The translations under genes were made by a program, and so were the position numbers. A stretch of 41,991 nucleotides of DNA from an uncultured Bacteroidales bacterium (lineage in GTDB: Bacteria > Bacteroidota > Bacteroidia > Bacteroidales > WCHB1-69), in contig CAJODA010000011.1 of the NCBI GenBank assembly GCA_905233745.1, positions 1-41,991 of the forward strand. Reading direction: 5' to 3'. This document shows, piece by piece, positions 32,606-41,077 of this stretch (the first letter of the stretch is position 1; every line of letters begins with the position of its first letter). The notes under the pieces were generated by a model. It searched no databases. It was not told the DNA's origin and was given only the letters and a program-made list of their open reading frames with translations.

Positions 32606-35062
32606 ATGAGTAAGAATATTTCCGCCCTTTTTATTGTTATTTTATTATCATTCAGCAATTTCGCACTTTCGCAAACCGAGTCTCCCTATATGGATTTCAA
32701 TCCGGAAAGTCTCAAGGAAAATGCGAGTTTTGCCAAGAATTTCTCACCTAACAACTACGACAGCAAGGTTTTGTACAATTGTATGTCGGCGGTATTGGAC
32801 GCCGCCCGCGCGCAATATCGCTTCCTGCCGGCGCTGAAACACAATGAAGACATGGACTCCACCGCACAGTTCCAGGCAGACTTCATGGCCTCCAAAGACG
32901 AGAAGACGGAGGACAATTACGCTCCCTATAAAACCTTGGAGTACCGCCTCCGCAAGTACGGGCTGTCGGGCAACGGCTACGAACTGGTGACCAAAGTGAA
33001 GGCTTACCTTGGCGAGCAGGAGTACTCCTACTACGACCTCTGCCTTGCCGCCGTGCAAACACTGCTTAAGAACAACAAACTGGCGGATGTCTTGCTTGAC
33101 AGACAATACAGCTATATGGGACTGGGTATGAACACTGACGTTCAGATGAAAAACATGTACATCTCCCTGGTTCTTGGAAACCACCGCACGTTCAACCCGT
33201 ACAAACCTGCCTACGGAACCAAAGACCTGCCCTACTCCAAAGGTATGTCCGGGCTGAAAAGCTATGACGAAAAAATCTGTAAGAAATGCACTTCAGAACC
33301 CGCACTTGAAGTGTTGTCCGAATATGTCAGCCTTAACAAGAAAGGCGAAGTTTACATCACTTGTGATGACTACAAGCAACTTAAGAAACTCATCGGCAAA
33401 GACGGAGACGCCATCGCCATTGACTTTGTGCAACGGAGCCAGTACGAATGCGGCAAGTTCAACATCGACTACGACCATGCCAACCGCGGATTTGTCACCA
33501 AACCCATCACTTTCGAAACCATCCTCGACAAAAACGAGAACCATAACCTCAAAACCGGCAAGCTCATCGCCAAAATCGCCGACCTTCCGGATCAGGTGGA
33601 CATGAACAAGGAGCTCGACCTCCACATATTGGTCCTGAAAGATGGCAACCGTGTGTGCCGTACCATCATCGCCAAGAACATTGAAACGAAAAACGCAAAC
33701 TATGACGAGAAAATCAACTATTTGAAAGATGAAAAGAGCGTGAAAAGCGCCGGCGAATGGGTCATCACACCCGAAGAGAGCACTTTCAGTGTCACCTTCC
33801 CTTACGAATTAAAGAAAACCGACTATACCACAGTCGCTTTCGACTCCGCGCTAAAAAGCATGGACGTTCCCCAATATGAAATAAACAAGATTGAAATCAT
33901 CGCCCATAATTCTCCCAACTATTACAAAGACGCCAACTATCAGAAAATCCAAACCAAACGCGCCGAATTTCTGAAAAAGGACATGCTGGCCAAGTCTCCC
34001 GGCGCTGACATCACCATCAATTACGATTTCTGCTGGGAGGATTTCAAAAAGAGCATTGTGAATAATGGCGAGTACTATGACCTGAGCTTCCTTTCTCTTG
34101 ATGAAGCCGCCCGTCAGCTCCGTGGCGACAGTTGGGCACTGAAAGCCCTCGACAGCGGCTGGCTTGCCCCGTGCCGTTACTACGAAATCAAGTATTATGT
34201 CACCTACACCGCTTCCACCAAGGAACAGGAACAAGCCTATGCTACCTGGAAGTTCAACCAGGCCGTCAAGAACAAAAACAGAGGCCTGGCCATGTCCATC
34301 GAAAACTACCTCATCGACAAAATCGAAAAGGGTGAGTACAGCAGTTCGGTCATGGACAACCTCGACATTCCAAACAACAAAGATTATCAAACTCTTCTCA
34401 ACAACCGACTTTATGTACAATATCTAAAGGCACCCAAGCTGACCGAAAAGATTGCAAATGACATGAAGAACGTGTACAACCTGAACACCACCAATCAGAT
34501 GCTGCTGTTCAACACGACCATCGGTGACGTGTTCTTGGGCAAAATCGGTTCAGCTGCCGACATCGCCAAAACGCAGGCCGCCATCGACCGCCTCTATGCT
34601 GTGCCAGGTGTGCCCAAAGACCGCGTGAACAGCCTCAACATGGAATTCCAACTCAAAGTGGTGAACTACCTGGACACCGCCGCGCCGAATATGGAGAACA
34701 CCGCCCTGCTGGCCGCCACATTCGACAAAATCAAAGAGATTCGCAACCCCGTGCTCGACAGCTGGCAGAACGCCTACAAGTTGGCTTCCTATTTTGTGAA
34801 GAAATATGATTATGCTTATGCCCTCTCTTTAATGGATCCTTTCCTTGATGACTCAAAAATTTCGGAAGACTTCATCATGTCCTATGTCTCCATTGCCTCA
34901 TACCGCGCAGAATCTTACTTGAGCCCCCTCTTCTCCAAAGCTGTGAAAATCGCCTACGAGAAGAATCCGGGACGTTTATGCAACCTCTTTGACAAAATCC
35001 CCTATTGCGTGATGGAGAATGAAGATGTGAAGGCCATTTTGTGCAAGAATTGCGACAGATAA
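32606..35062 (+). CDS. Exported CAP-domain-like protein with OmpA-like middle region
   Basis: A signal peptide covers residues 1-22. About 50-195 resembles a CAP/SCP domain (VLDAARAQYRFLPALKHNEDMDSTAQFQADFMAS; YSYMGLGM; YISLVLGNH). A CKKC pair follows near 225. About 420-540 resembles an OmpA-type domain (YEINKIEIIAHNSPN; KIQTKRAEFLKKDML), without strong ligand residues. The remaining ~270 residues are mostly helical with repeat-like character and end CKNCDR. The overall domain order is unfamiliar to me, and no function is assigned. Unlike the flanking genes it has neither a partner nor a clear terminator. Confidence 0.75.
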   Translation: MSKNISALFIVILLSFSNFALSQTESPYMDFNPESLKENASFAKNFSPNNYDSKVLYNCMSAVLDAARAQYRFLPALKHNEDMDSTAQFQADFMASKDEKTEDNYAPYKTLEYRLRKYGLSGNGYELVTKVKAYLGEQEYSYYDLCLAAVQTLLKNNKLADVLLDRQYSYMGLGMNTDVQMKNMYISLVLGNHRTFNPYKPAYGTKDLPYSKGMSGLKSYDEKICKKCTSEPALEVLSEYVSLNKKGEVYITCDDYKQLKKLIGKDGDAIAIDFVQRSQYECGKFNIDYDHANRGFVTKPITFETILDKNENHNLKTGKLIAKIADLPDQVDMNKELDLHILVLKDGNRVCRTIIAKNIETKNANYDEKINYLKDEKSVKSAGEWVITPEESTFSVTFPYELKKTDYTTVAFDSALKSMDVPQYEINKIEIIAHNSPNYYKDANYQKIQTKRAEFLKKDMLAKSPGADITINYDFCWEDFKKSIVNNGEYYDLSFLSLDEAARQLRGDSWALKALDSGWLAPCRYYEIKYYVTYTASTKEQEQAYATWKFNQAVKNKNRGLAMSIENYLIDKIEKGEYSSSVMDNLDIPNNKDYQTLLNNRLYVQYLKAPKLTEKIANDMKNVYNLNTTNQMLLFNTTIGDVFLGKIGSAADIAKTQAAIDRLYAVPGVPKDRVNSLNMEFQLKVVNYLDTAAPNMENTALLAATFDKIKEIRNPVLDSWQNAYKLASYFVKKYDYAYALSLMDPFLDDSKISEDFIMSYVSIASYRAESYLSPLFSKAVKIAYEKNPGRLCNLFDKIPYCVMENEDVKAILCKNCDR

Positions 35063-35063
35063 A

Positions 35064-35119
35064 CGATGAGCGATTATCGATGAGCGATTATCGATAATCT
35101 CTAATCTTTAATCGATAAT
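35064..35119 (+). repeat. Eight-unit degenerate heptamer array upstream of the pseudouridine synthase
   Basis: Eight consecutive 7-bp units, all beginning with C and with T at position 4. The unit types are CGATGAG, CGATTAT, CGATAAT, CTCTAAT and CTTTAAT. The first two units are repeated exactly as a 14-bp pair. It fills the gap between the stop at 35062 and the ATG at 35124. Confidence 0.85.
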
Positions 35120-35123
35120 CCAT

Positions 35124-36164
35124 ATGAATGAAATAGAGGAAAGCACTGGCAAGGATGCACTTTACGAGCACTTCCGTTTTGTGGTGGATCCTGGAACAGA
35201 AATCATCCGCATAGACAAATATCTTTTCAATCTTATCAGAAACACCTCGCGAAACAAGGTGCAGCAGGCGGCCAAGGCCGGGTGCATTCTTGTGAACGAC
35301 AAGGTGGAGCGCCAGAACTATAAAGTGAAGCCGGGAGATGTGATTTCCGTGCTGATGCCCAACCCGCCGCGCGACACCGAAATAGTGCCTGAAGACATCC
35401 CTCTCGAAATCGCCTACGAGGACGATGACCTCATCGTCATCAACAAAGAGGCAGGCATGGTGGTGCACCCTGCTTATGCAAACTATACCGGCACCATGGT
35501 GAACGCCCTCTACTATTACTTACAGAACCAGAAACTGCCTGACGGATCGCCGGTAAAACCACTGCTCGTACACCGCATCGACAAAAACACCTCCGGCCTG
35601 ATTGTGGTTACCAAAAACGAACTTGCCCAAATGCGACTTGCAAAGATCTTTTACGACCACGACCTGGAGCGCAAATATTGGGCACTGGTTTGGGGTGACT
35701 TCGAGGAAGACGAAGGTACCGTTGTGGGCAATGTCGGCCGACATCCGAAAGACCGCATGATCATGACAGTTTTTCCAGAGGGCAGCGAACAGGGCAAACA
35801 TGCCGTCACGCATTGGAAAGTATTAGAGCGTTTCGGCTATGTTACCCTGGTGGAATGCCAGTTGGAGACGGGCCGCACGCACCAGATTCGGGTGCACATG
35901 CAACATATAGGCCACCCGTTGTTCAGCGATGAGACCTATGGCGGCAACCGCATTTTAAAGGGAACCACTTTCTCCAAGTACCAGCAGTTTGTACGCAATT
36001 GTTTTGCCTTGATGCCACGACAGGCACTGCACGCCAAGTCTATAGGGTTTGCACACCCGACCACGAACAAGTTCGTGCGTTTTGAATCCGAGTTGCCCGC
36101 TGATTTCCAGGCCGTACTTGAAAAATGGCGAAACTATGTAAGCAATCGTCCAATGGAAGAATGA
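35124..36164 (+). CDS. RluD-type rRNA pseudouridine synthase
   Basis: Isomerises uridines in 23S rRNA (RluA/RluC/RluD group). An N-terminal S4 domain (RIDKYLFNLIRNTSRNKVQQAAKAGCILVNDKVERQNYKVKPGD) precedes the catalytic domain with HRIDKNTSGL at about 150, where the Asp is catalytic. GRTHQIRVHMQHIGHPLFSDETYGG is also typical. Length 346 fits RluD. The exact target uridines cannot be told from sequence. The only leader visible is the heptamer array; no TAnnTTTG box is seen before it, so it may be read from upstream. Confidence 0.93.
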   Translation: MNEIEESTGKDALYEHFRFVVDPGTEIIRIDKYLFNLIRNTSRNKVQQAAKAGCILVNDKVERQNYKVKPGDVISVLMPNPPRDTEIVPEDIPLEIAYEDDDLIVINKEAGMVVHPAYANYTGTMVNALYYYLQNQKLPDGSPVKPLLVHRIDKNTSGLIVVTKNELAQMRLAKIFYDHDLERKYWALVWGDFEEDEGTVVGNVGRHPKDRMIMTVFPEGSEQGKHAVTHWKVLERFGYVTLVECQLETGRTHQIRVHMQHIGHPLFSDETYGGNRILKGTTFSKYQQFVRNCFALMPRQALHAKSIGFAHPTTNKFVRFESELPADFQAVLEKWRNYVSNRPMEE

Positions 36165-36199
36165 AACAGGATGCGCATTGCGCACCATGTCTATTGAGC

Positions 36200-37546
36200 T
36201 TAAATCATATATTTCTTTAAAACTTCTTTCATCTCTGCCAACTTCTCTCTCAACAAATTTTCGGTGCGCGCTTCCATCAACAAGCGTAAATAGGGTTCGG
36301 TGTTGGACGGGCGGATATTGAACCACCAGTCTTGGAACTCCACCCGATAGCCGTCGAAGTCCAACAATTTAGTTGGGGGTTCTTTTGCACAGAAATAGTT
36401 TTTCACAGCCTCCATAGCCTCTTTTTTCTCCTGTATGGTGAAATTGATTTCGCCGGAGTTGGCGTATTGTTTGATTTGACTGATCAACTGGGAGACAGAG
36501 ATTCCTTTGCGCTTCATATCGCTGAACACTTGCAGCAGCACTTGTGCGGCAATCATCGCAGAATCGGAGTAGAAGAAGTCGCGGAAATAGTAGTGGCCGG
36601 CGAACTCGCCACCGAAGGAGCCGTCAATCTCGCGCAGCTTGAGCGCGGCGTACGCCCTGCCCACGCGCCAGATCTCCATCTCACGGCCCATCTTCTCTAT
36701 GTACTCCGTCACAGATTTTGATGTGCGGATGTCTTGAATCACCTTGCCCTCGTAGCCTTTTTCTTCGATGAAATAGTGACCCAGCACCGCAATCATCAGG
36801 TCAGGGGCAATGAAGTCGCCATGCTCATCCACAAACATCACACGGTCGGCATCGCCGTCGAAGATTACGCCAATATCGGCTTTCTCAGCACGCACTTTCT
36901 CCTGCAAGGCCACCACATTTTCCAGTTCCAGCGGATTGGCCTCGTGATTTGGGAAAGTGCCGTCCAGCTCATCAAACATATAAACGGGGGCGTCTCCGAA
37001 AATATCCTTCACCAAAATGGAAGCCATGCCGTTGCTGCAGTCCATCACAATTTTGAGGTTGGAGAGGTCGTGATGGTAACGCTGCTGGAATTGGAGATAC
37101 TCAGCCTTTACTTCATGAGGGATGATTTTGCCTTTGTTGGCAACGGGCACCACGGAGTCCTCTTTCACGCGACGCTCAATTTCGCCCAGCCCGGTGTCGT
37201 AACCCACTGGCAACGCATTGGTGGTGGACACCTTCAACCCGTTGTGCTCTTTTGGATTATGCGAGGCAGTAATCATCACGGAAGCGTCAAAATGATGCTG
37301 TGCCGTGAAATAATAGACCATCGGCGTGGTGGTGAGCCCCATGTCATAGACATCCGCGCCCGCGTCGGTAATGCCGCGCGACAGGGCCTCGAACATCTGC
37401 GGGGTGGACACGCGCATGTCGCGTCCTACCAACACCTTGTCAGTTTTCAATAACGAAGGCAGGAAGAAACCGAACTTATAAACGGTATCCAAATCGAAAT
37501 CCTTGCCGAAAACACCTCTGAAATCGTATGCTTTGAATGCTCCCAT
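36200..37546 (-). CDS. Phosphomannomutase/phosphoglucomutase
   Basis: Interconverts hexose 1- and 6-phosphates for nucleotide-sugar synthesis. The phosphoserine loop is MITASHNPKEHNGLK with Ser95. The metal loop is FDGDADRVMF, the sugar-specificity loop is GGEFAGHYYFRD, and the phosphate-binding C-domain ends RPSNTEPYLRLLMEA. GEFAGHYYFRD resembles the bifunctional ManB/AlgC type. Length 448 is normal. It precedes an unknown protein and a glycosyltransferase, consistent with a surface-glycan role. Confidence 0.94.
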   Translation of the reverse strand: MGAFKAYDFRGVFGKDFDLDTVYKFGFFLPSLLKTDKVLVGRDMRVSTPQMFEALSRGITDAGADVYDMGLTTTPMVYYFTAQHHFDASVMITASHNPKEHNGLKVSTTNALPVGYDTGLGEIERRVKEDSVVPVANKGKIIPHEVKAEYLQFQQRYHHDLSNLKIVMDCSNGMASILVKDIFGDAPVYMFDELDGTFPNHEANPLELENVVALQEKVRAEKADIGVIFDGDADRVMFVDEHGDFIAPDLMIAVLGHYFIEEKGYEGKVIQDIRTSKSVTEYIEKMGREMEIWRVGRAYAALKLREIDGSFGGEFAGHYYFRDFFYSDSAMIAAQVLLQVFSDMKRKGISVSQLISQIKQYANSGEINFTIQEKKEAMEAVKNYFCAKEPPTKLLDFDGYRVEFQDWWFNIRPSNTEPYLRLLMEARTENLLREKLAEMKEVLKKYMI

Positions 37547-37563
37547 AAATTTTGAATATTTTG

Positions 37564-38178
37564 TTATTTATCTGAATCATCCACCAGCTCGGTGGAGTTT
37601 TTAACCATATTCTCCCAACGCAGGAAGGCAAAGGTTTTGATGTCGTATAAGATATTGTAAAAAATCCTCGCCCAGTAGTTGCGGGTTCCAATGCCGCTTG
37701 GCACTTTGAGAAACTGCTCGCAGAGCACCATCTCTCCGCTATCCGTCATGTATATGACCACCCAGACGGCCGCCACCTTGGCCACCGCATCGAACGACTC
37801 CACGATGAAGGTCAGGGCGAAACGCTGCTTGGAGGGCATGACCAATTGCGGCAAATAAGAGCCGATCGTCTGCTCCGTCAACGTGTCTTTCAAATTGATA
37901 CGCTCCGTCAGCACACTGTTGACCCGCACATTTTTGTTGGCCTTGGTGACCACCGACAGGTCGTACTGCATGATGGGCTTGCGGAAGCTCATACGGATAT
38001 CGTATTTCTTTTGGTCGTTCAGAATCAGCAGATTCCAGTCGTGGAAATAGTGCTGCATGATTTCCTGCGTGAAATTGAAGGCACTTTTGGTAAATTTCGC
38101 CTTGGAGAAGTTGATGCCTGTCCATAGAATCTCCCTGCAATTGAGAAAATCGTTAAAGAGAGATTCATTCATATACAT
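37564..38178 (-). CDS. Hypothetical protein, unrecognised
   Basis: A 204-residue soluble-looking protein (MYMNESLFNDFLNCREILWTG). I see no signal peptide, membrane segment or known motif. Two beta-rich stretches (KYDIRMSFRKPIMQYDLSVVTKANKNV and QRFALTFIVESFDAVAKVAAVWVVIYM) suggest a compact alpha/beta fold. The start at 38178 is chosen because a TAnnTTTG box lies just upstream; the track start at 38256 is before that box. It is followed 17 bp later by the phosphomannomutase, so the two are likely co-transcribed. Confidence 0.7.
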   Translation of the reverse strand: MYMNESLFNDFLNCREILWTGINFSKAKFTKSAFNFTQEIMQHYFHDWNLLILNDQKKYDIRMSFRKPIMQYDLSVVTKANKNVRVNSVLTERINLKDTLTEQTIGSYLPQLVMPSKQRFALTFIVESFDAVAKVAAVWVVIYMTDSGEMVLCEQFLKVPSGIGTRNYWARIFYNILYDIKTFAFLRWENMVKNSTELVDDSDK

Positions 38179-38209
38179 GACAGCGACAATTTGGAATAAA
38201 AATCGGCTG

Positions 38210-38217
38210 CAAATATA
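38210..38217 (-). promoter_or_regulatory. -7 box for the unknown protein and phosphomannomutase
   Basis: TATATTTG on the minus strand followed by CAGCC, 31 bp before the chosen start. Confidence 0.6.
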
Positions 38218-38281
38218 CTTAAAAAAGGATGAACGCGCCACCCCCATTTTTTTCAAAAATCAAGGGATTGCCAATGTGGTA

Positions 38282-39445
38282 TCAGGCTCCCATGAGATTG
38301 TCCAAAATGCGTACGGCATTTTTCCAGTCGTAGAACTGGCGCACGTAGTTGTAACCACTGTCAGCCAATTGGTTGTATGCATTTTCTTCTGTCAGCAATT
38401 GAGTGACAGCTACCACATAATCTTTTGTTTCAGAGCACGAGATGACAGATTGGTGTTGTTCAGCCTCCACCAGCGGGTGAGCGGCCAGCGGGGAAGTGAT
38501 GCAGGGCAGGTGCATGGACATGGCCTCCAGGAGTTTGTTCTGCAAGCCCGTGCCCATGCGCATGGGCGCGATGAAAATTTTGGACTTGGCGTACCACTCT
38601 GTCATGGAGTCCACCCAGCCCGTGACAATCACGTGATCGCTGCTAAGCGCCTGCACGCGCGGGGCAGGTGTGGCTCCGCAAAGGACCACGCGCAAATTGG
38701 GGAATTTCATCCGCAACGGAGGCAGAATCTCGCGCACCAGATACTCGGCGGCATCCACATTGGGAGCGTAACCCATGTTGCCTGAAAAAATCAAATCATA
38801 CTCTTTCTTCTCACCCTGATAGGCAAACTTATCAAATTCCACCCCGTTAGGCACCACTACAATCTCCTCGCAGTGAGGGTGCGGAATGAGATCGCGATCC
38901 ACCGCCGTAATGATGGTTTTATGGTCGAAGCGGTCGAAGATTTCAGTCTCATAACGGGCCACCCGGCGGTGTTCCATATTGAAAAACCACTTGACCAGTC
39001 CCTTGGACTTCTCCGCGCGCCGTGCCATTCCTTTGGAAAAAACATCCTGATAATCCAGTGTTTTAGGCATGGCATAATCTTTCACATACTCCGCCATACG
39101 GAATAACTGGCAGTAGATGTGGTCGGGGTGAACGCGCTGAATGATTCTGTCAATCTGCTTATGGTTCTTGTGACTGTAAAAGTAGCCGCACTGCACGGGC
39201 AGTCCCTTCAGCAATGCGCCCGCCATGTTAACCACGCTGCGCACCGGATTCTGTTTCAGGAAGTGCACCTCGCGGCAGAATGGGGTTAGTTCGCGCATCG
39301 CCTCCGCCGGCACAACACGGTTGTAGAGGGCCACCAGATAAATGTCGTGTTGTTTCGACAACTCCTTGATCTGGTAGTAGGCTCTCAACTTGTCGCCCTT
39401 CTCCAACGGAAAGGGGATGCGGGAAAGGACCACTAATATTTTCAT
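38282..39445 (-). CDS. Glycosyltransferase, GT4-like
   Basis: A 387-residue GT-B glycosyltransferase. The N-terminal Rossmann half starts MKILVVLSRIPFPLEKGDKLRAYYQIKELSKQHDIYLVALYN. The C-terminal half has LIFSGNMGYAPNVDAAEYLVREILPPL, RVVLCGATPA and the donor-site segment IFIAPMRMGTGLQNKLLEAMSMHLPCITS. This is similar to the sugar transferases found with exopolysaccharide or exosortase clusters. The start at 39445 excludes 36 residues that cross the promoter. Substrates are unknown. It has its own promoter and is followed by the unknown gene and phosphomannomutase. Confidence 0.9.
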   Translation of the reverse strand: MKILVVLSRIPFPLEKGDKLRAYYQIKELSKQHDIYLVALYNRVVPAEAMRELTPFCREVHFLKQNPVRSVVNMAGALLKGLPVQCGYFYSHKNHKQIDRIIQRVHPDHIYCQLFRMAEYVKDYAMPKTLDYQDVFSKGMARRAEKSKGLVKWFFNMEHRRVARYETEIFDRFDHKTIITAVDRDLIPHPHCEEIVVVPNGVEFDKFAYQGEKKEYDLIFSGNMGYAPNVDAAEYLVREILPPLRMKFPNLRVVLCGATPAPRVQALSSDHVIVTGWVDSMTEWYAKSKIFIAPMRMGTGLQNKLLEAMSMHLPCITSPLAAHPLVEAEQHQSVISCSETKDYVVAVTQLLTEENAYNQLADSGYNYVRQFYDWKNAVRILDNLMGA

Positions 39446-39479
39446 CTTGATAATATTACGATGACGGTTTTTCGGATGG

Positions 39480-39487
39480 CAAAGATA
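39480..39487 (-). promoter_or_regulatory. -7 box for the glycosyltransferase
   Basis: TATCTTTG on the minus strand followed by CCATCC, 34 bp before the chosen start. Confidence 0.6.
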
Positions 39488-39568
39488 CAAATTTTTAAGA
39501 CAGGGTTTTTGTTTGGGTTTTGTTACACCTGCACCGCCGTGCTGAAAGCACAAAACATAAATAACCCC

Positions 39569-39760
39569 ATACTAAGGCCGACAGGCCGCAGTGTGGGGTT
39601 GGCGGATGAGATGCTGAGATGCGTGCAGAATGCACGCTACTACGTGATGATAGTAGCGTGTCTCCGACACGCTGGTTTTAGTGTGCGCACATCCACCCCA
39701 CACTGCGCTTCACTTCGTGAAACTTATGCGGGGTTACTAAAACATCGTGCCTTCGGCACG
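39569..39760. repeat. Multi-hairpin intergenic element in a 349-bp gene-free stretch
   Basis: Several compact palindromes follow each other: an AACCCCA...TGGGGTT stem around 39572-39600, GCGTGCA-GAA-TGCACGC (39621-39637), AGCGTGTC-TCC-GACACGCT (39655-39673), TTCAC-TTC-GTGAA near 39710 and CGTGCC-TTC-GGCACG (39746-39760). Several have three-base loops. The ORF of 109 codons across it has no coding character. It separates the glycosyltransferase promoter from the stop of the secreted protein gene and may also act as the latter's transcript end. Confidence 0.65.
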
Positions 39761-39794
39761 CTTGTTGAAACACGTTGTTTACAGCATTAATCCG

Positions 39795-40487
39795 CTATAA
39801 CACATTGATCAAAGACAATTGTATCCGAACTTCATGATTGTAGTCATAAATGGCCTCCACCAAACCTAACCGCTCATTATATCGGTAAGTGACAGAAAAT
39901 GAACCTTGTTTAGACTTTGCGAAACCGCTCTGTTCGCAAATCTCTATAAGTCGGTTCTTATATTTCCATTGGGAATAAGACAAATATTGCATTTTGTACC
40001 GTAAGAGTAGGGTGCATTGGCATAGAGGATCGTTGAACGAAAGGAAGGAACGCTTGTATCTTTTCCCGATTTTGACGGGATAGTGGATTTCCGGAAAAGG
40101 AAAATATTGGAGAAGACCAAAACCTTGTGTTCTTGGAGGATGAATCCACAAAAGCTTGCTGTTTTCCAAAATCTCCGTAGTCTCAATGAAACCGTTTTGG
40201 TCAATCGAGGAGATCGAATCCAATGCCGCAAGATCATCGGGCAGGGAGTCGTAATAATCATACGTTATCACCCCTTGATGATACATTTCCTTGTCCAAAA
40301 CACGCATGATGATATAGCAGGAATAGTGTGTGTTCTTGGAAACGGAGTCCACTTTTGCTTCAAATATAAAGATATTTCCAGGTTTGTATATGGTGTCATG
40401 ATTACCCATAGCGATTTCAGAGGCAATCACTCTTATGGGAATGAAGAGAATGGCAATGATACAAATGTTATAGAACAGGCGTTTCAT
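39795..40487 (-). CDS. Hypothetical secreted protein downstream of toxin-antitoxin module 2
   Basis: A 230-residue protein with an N-terminal signal (MKRLFYNICIIAILFIPIRVIASE) and a beta-rich remainder (IFIFEAKVDSVSKNTHYSCYIIMRVLDKEMY; SFSVTYRYNERLGLVEAIYDYNHEVRIQLSLINV). No family is recognised. It starts 9 bp after the toxin stop on the same strand, with no room for a promoter, so it is probably the third gene of the toxin-antitoxin transcript. It is visibly AT-rich compared with the metabolic genes nearby. Confidence 0.72.
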   Translation of the reverse strand: MKRLFYNICIIAILFIPIRVIASEIAMGNHDTIYKPGNIFIFEAKVDSVSKNTHYSCYIIMRVLDKEMYHQGVITYDYYDSLPDDLAALDSISSIDQNGFIETTEILENSKLLWIHPPRTQGFGLLQYFPFPEIHYPVKIGKRYKRSFLSFNDPLCQCTLLLRYKMQYLSYSQWKYKNRLIEICEQSGFAKSKQGSFSVTYRYNERLGLVEAIYDYNHEVRIQLSLINVL

Positions 40488-40496
40488 GACATAGCA

Positions 40497-40805
40497 CTAT
40501 TTTGTTATTAACCGTGCAGGTCTTAAACGATCAACAACAACTGTCTCTTCTTCAATATGAAATATATAAACCCACTTTTTGTTATGAGACACCATGCGAC
40601 ATGCTTTTGGGTGATAGCGACGAATGTCAGCGTACTGGCTCGGTTTGTAAAAACCGGCAAAAACAGAGAGCGATAATATTTCATTATACATGGCATCCAA
40701 ATACTTCTCTGCACCGTCAAGTGTCATTCTCGCTTGTAACCAAGATGTAAGTTCGTCAATATCAGCTCTTGCAGATGGATCCACTTCAACTTTATATGTT
40801 TTCAT
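40497..40805 (-). CDS. RelE/ParE-family toxin of module 2
   Basis: A 102-residue protein starting MKTYKVEVDPSARADIDELTSWLQARM, with a central helix (AEKYLDAMYNEILSLSVFAGF) and a strand-rich C-terminus (RMVSHNKKWVYIFHIEEETVVVDRLRPARL). The architecture matches RelE/ParE toxins; the conserved basic residues before the last strands (RRYHPKACRMV) would fit nucleic-acid or ribosome contact. It overlaps its antitoxin by 14 nt. It is a distant relative of the module 1 toxin, with the same MKTY start. Confidence 0.83.
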   Translation of the reverse strand: MKTYKVEVDPSARADIDELTSWLQARMTLDGAEKYLDAMYNEILSLSVFAGFYKPSQYADIRRYHPKACRMVSHNKKWVYIFHIEEETVVVDRLRPARLITK

Positions 40806-41007
40806 ACTTTTTTCTCAGTGCGGTTCTGATTTCATCAAAATATTCCGAAACAGTCATTCGCTCCGACTTAAGAATTTCTGGGTCAAGGGATTGAAGTCCT
40901 ATTGAAACACGGTTGTTTACATCATTAGTATTGAGACCGTATGCAACAGCCGCTTCCTCCACACAAGAATCTGTGTTTTCTTTTGTTTGATATGGTTTCT
41001 TTTTCAT
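40792..41007 (-). CDS. Antitoxin of module 2 (small, family not recognised)
   Basis: A 71-residue acidic protein before and overlapping the toxin. It starts MKKKPYQTKENTD and ends SERMTVSEYFDEIRTALRKKYENI; both ends resemble the module 1 antitoxin. The C-terminal amphipathic helix is the likely toxin-neutralising part. No DNA-binding motif is clear by eye. The stop codon TAA is formed by the toxin's fourth and fifth codons (TAT AAA). It has its own -7 box. Confidence 0.78.
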   Translation of the reverse strand: MKKKPYQTKENTDSCVEEAAVAYGLNTNDVNNRVSIGLQSLDPEILKSERMTVSEYFDEIRTALRKKYENI

Positions 41008-41031
41008 TATAAGGTTTTATAAGAATATCGG

Positions 41032-41039
41032 CAAAAATA
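41032..41039 (-). promoter_or_regulatory. -7 box for toxin-antitoxin module 2
   Basis: TATTTTTG on the minus strand followed by CCG, 24 bp before the antitoxin start. Confidence 0.65.
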
Positions 41040-41077
41040 CACTTTTTTTTCAAACATAGAAACTCGTTTTTCTGTTG

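Noticed and set aside
36165-36199. Further heptamer array (TGCGCAT, TGCGCAC) between convergent genes
   Set aside because: Only two units; a chance palindrome is as likely.
39461-39790. 109-residue plus-strand ORF in the hairpin-rich spacer
   Set aside because: It reads through several palindromes and the glycosyltransferase promoter; the composition is not protein-like.
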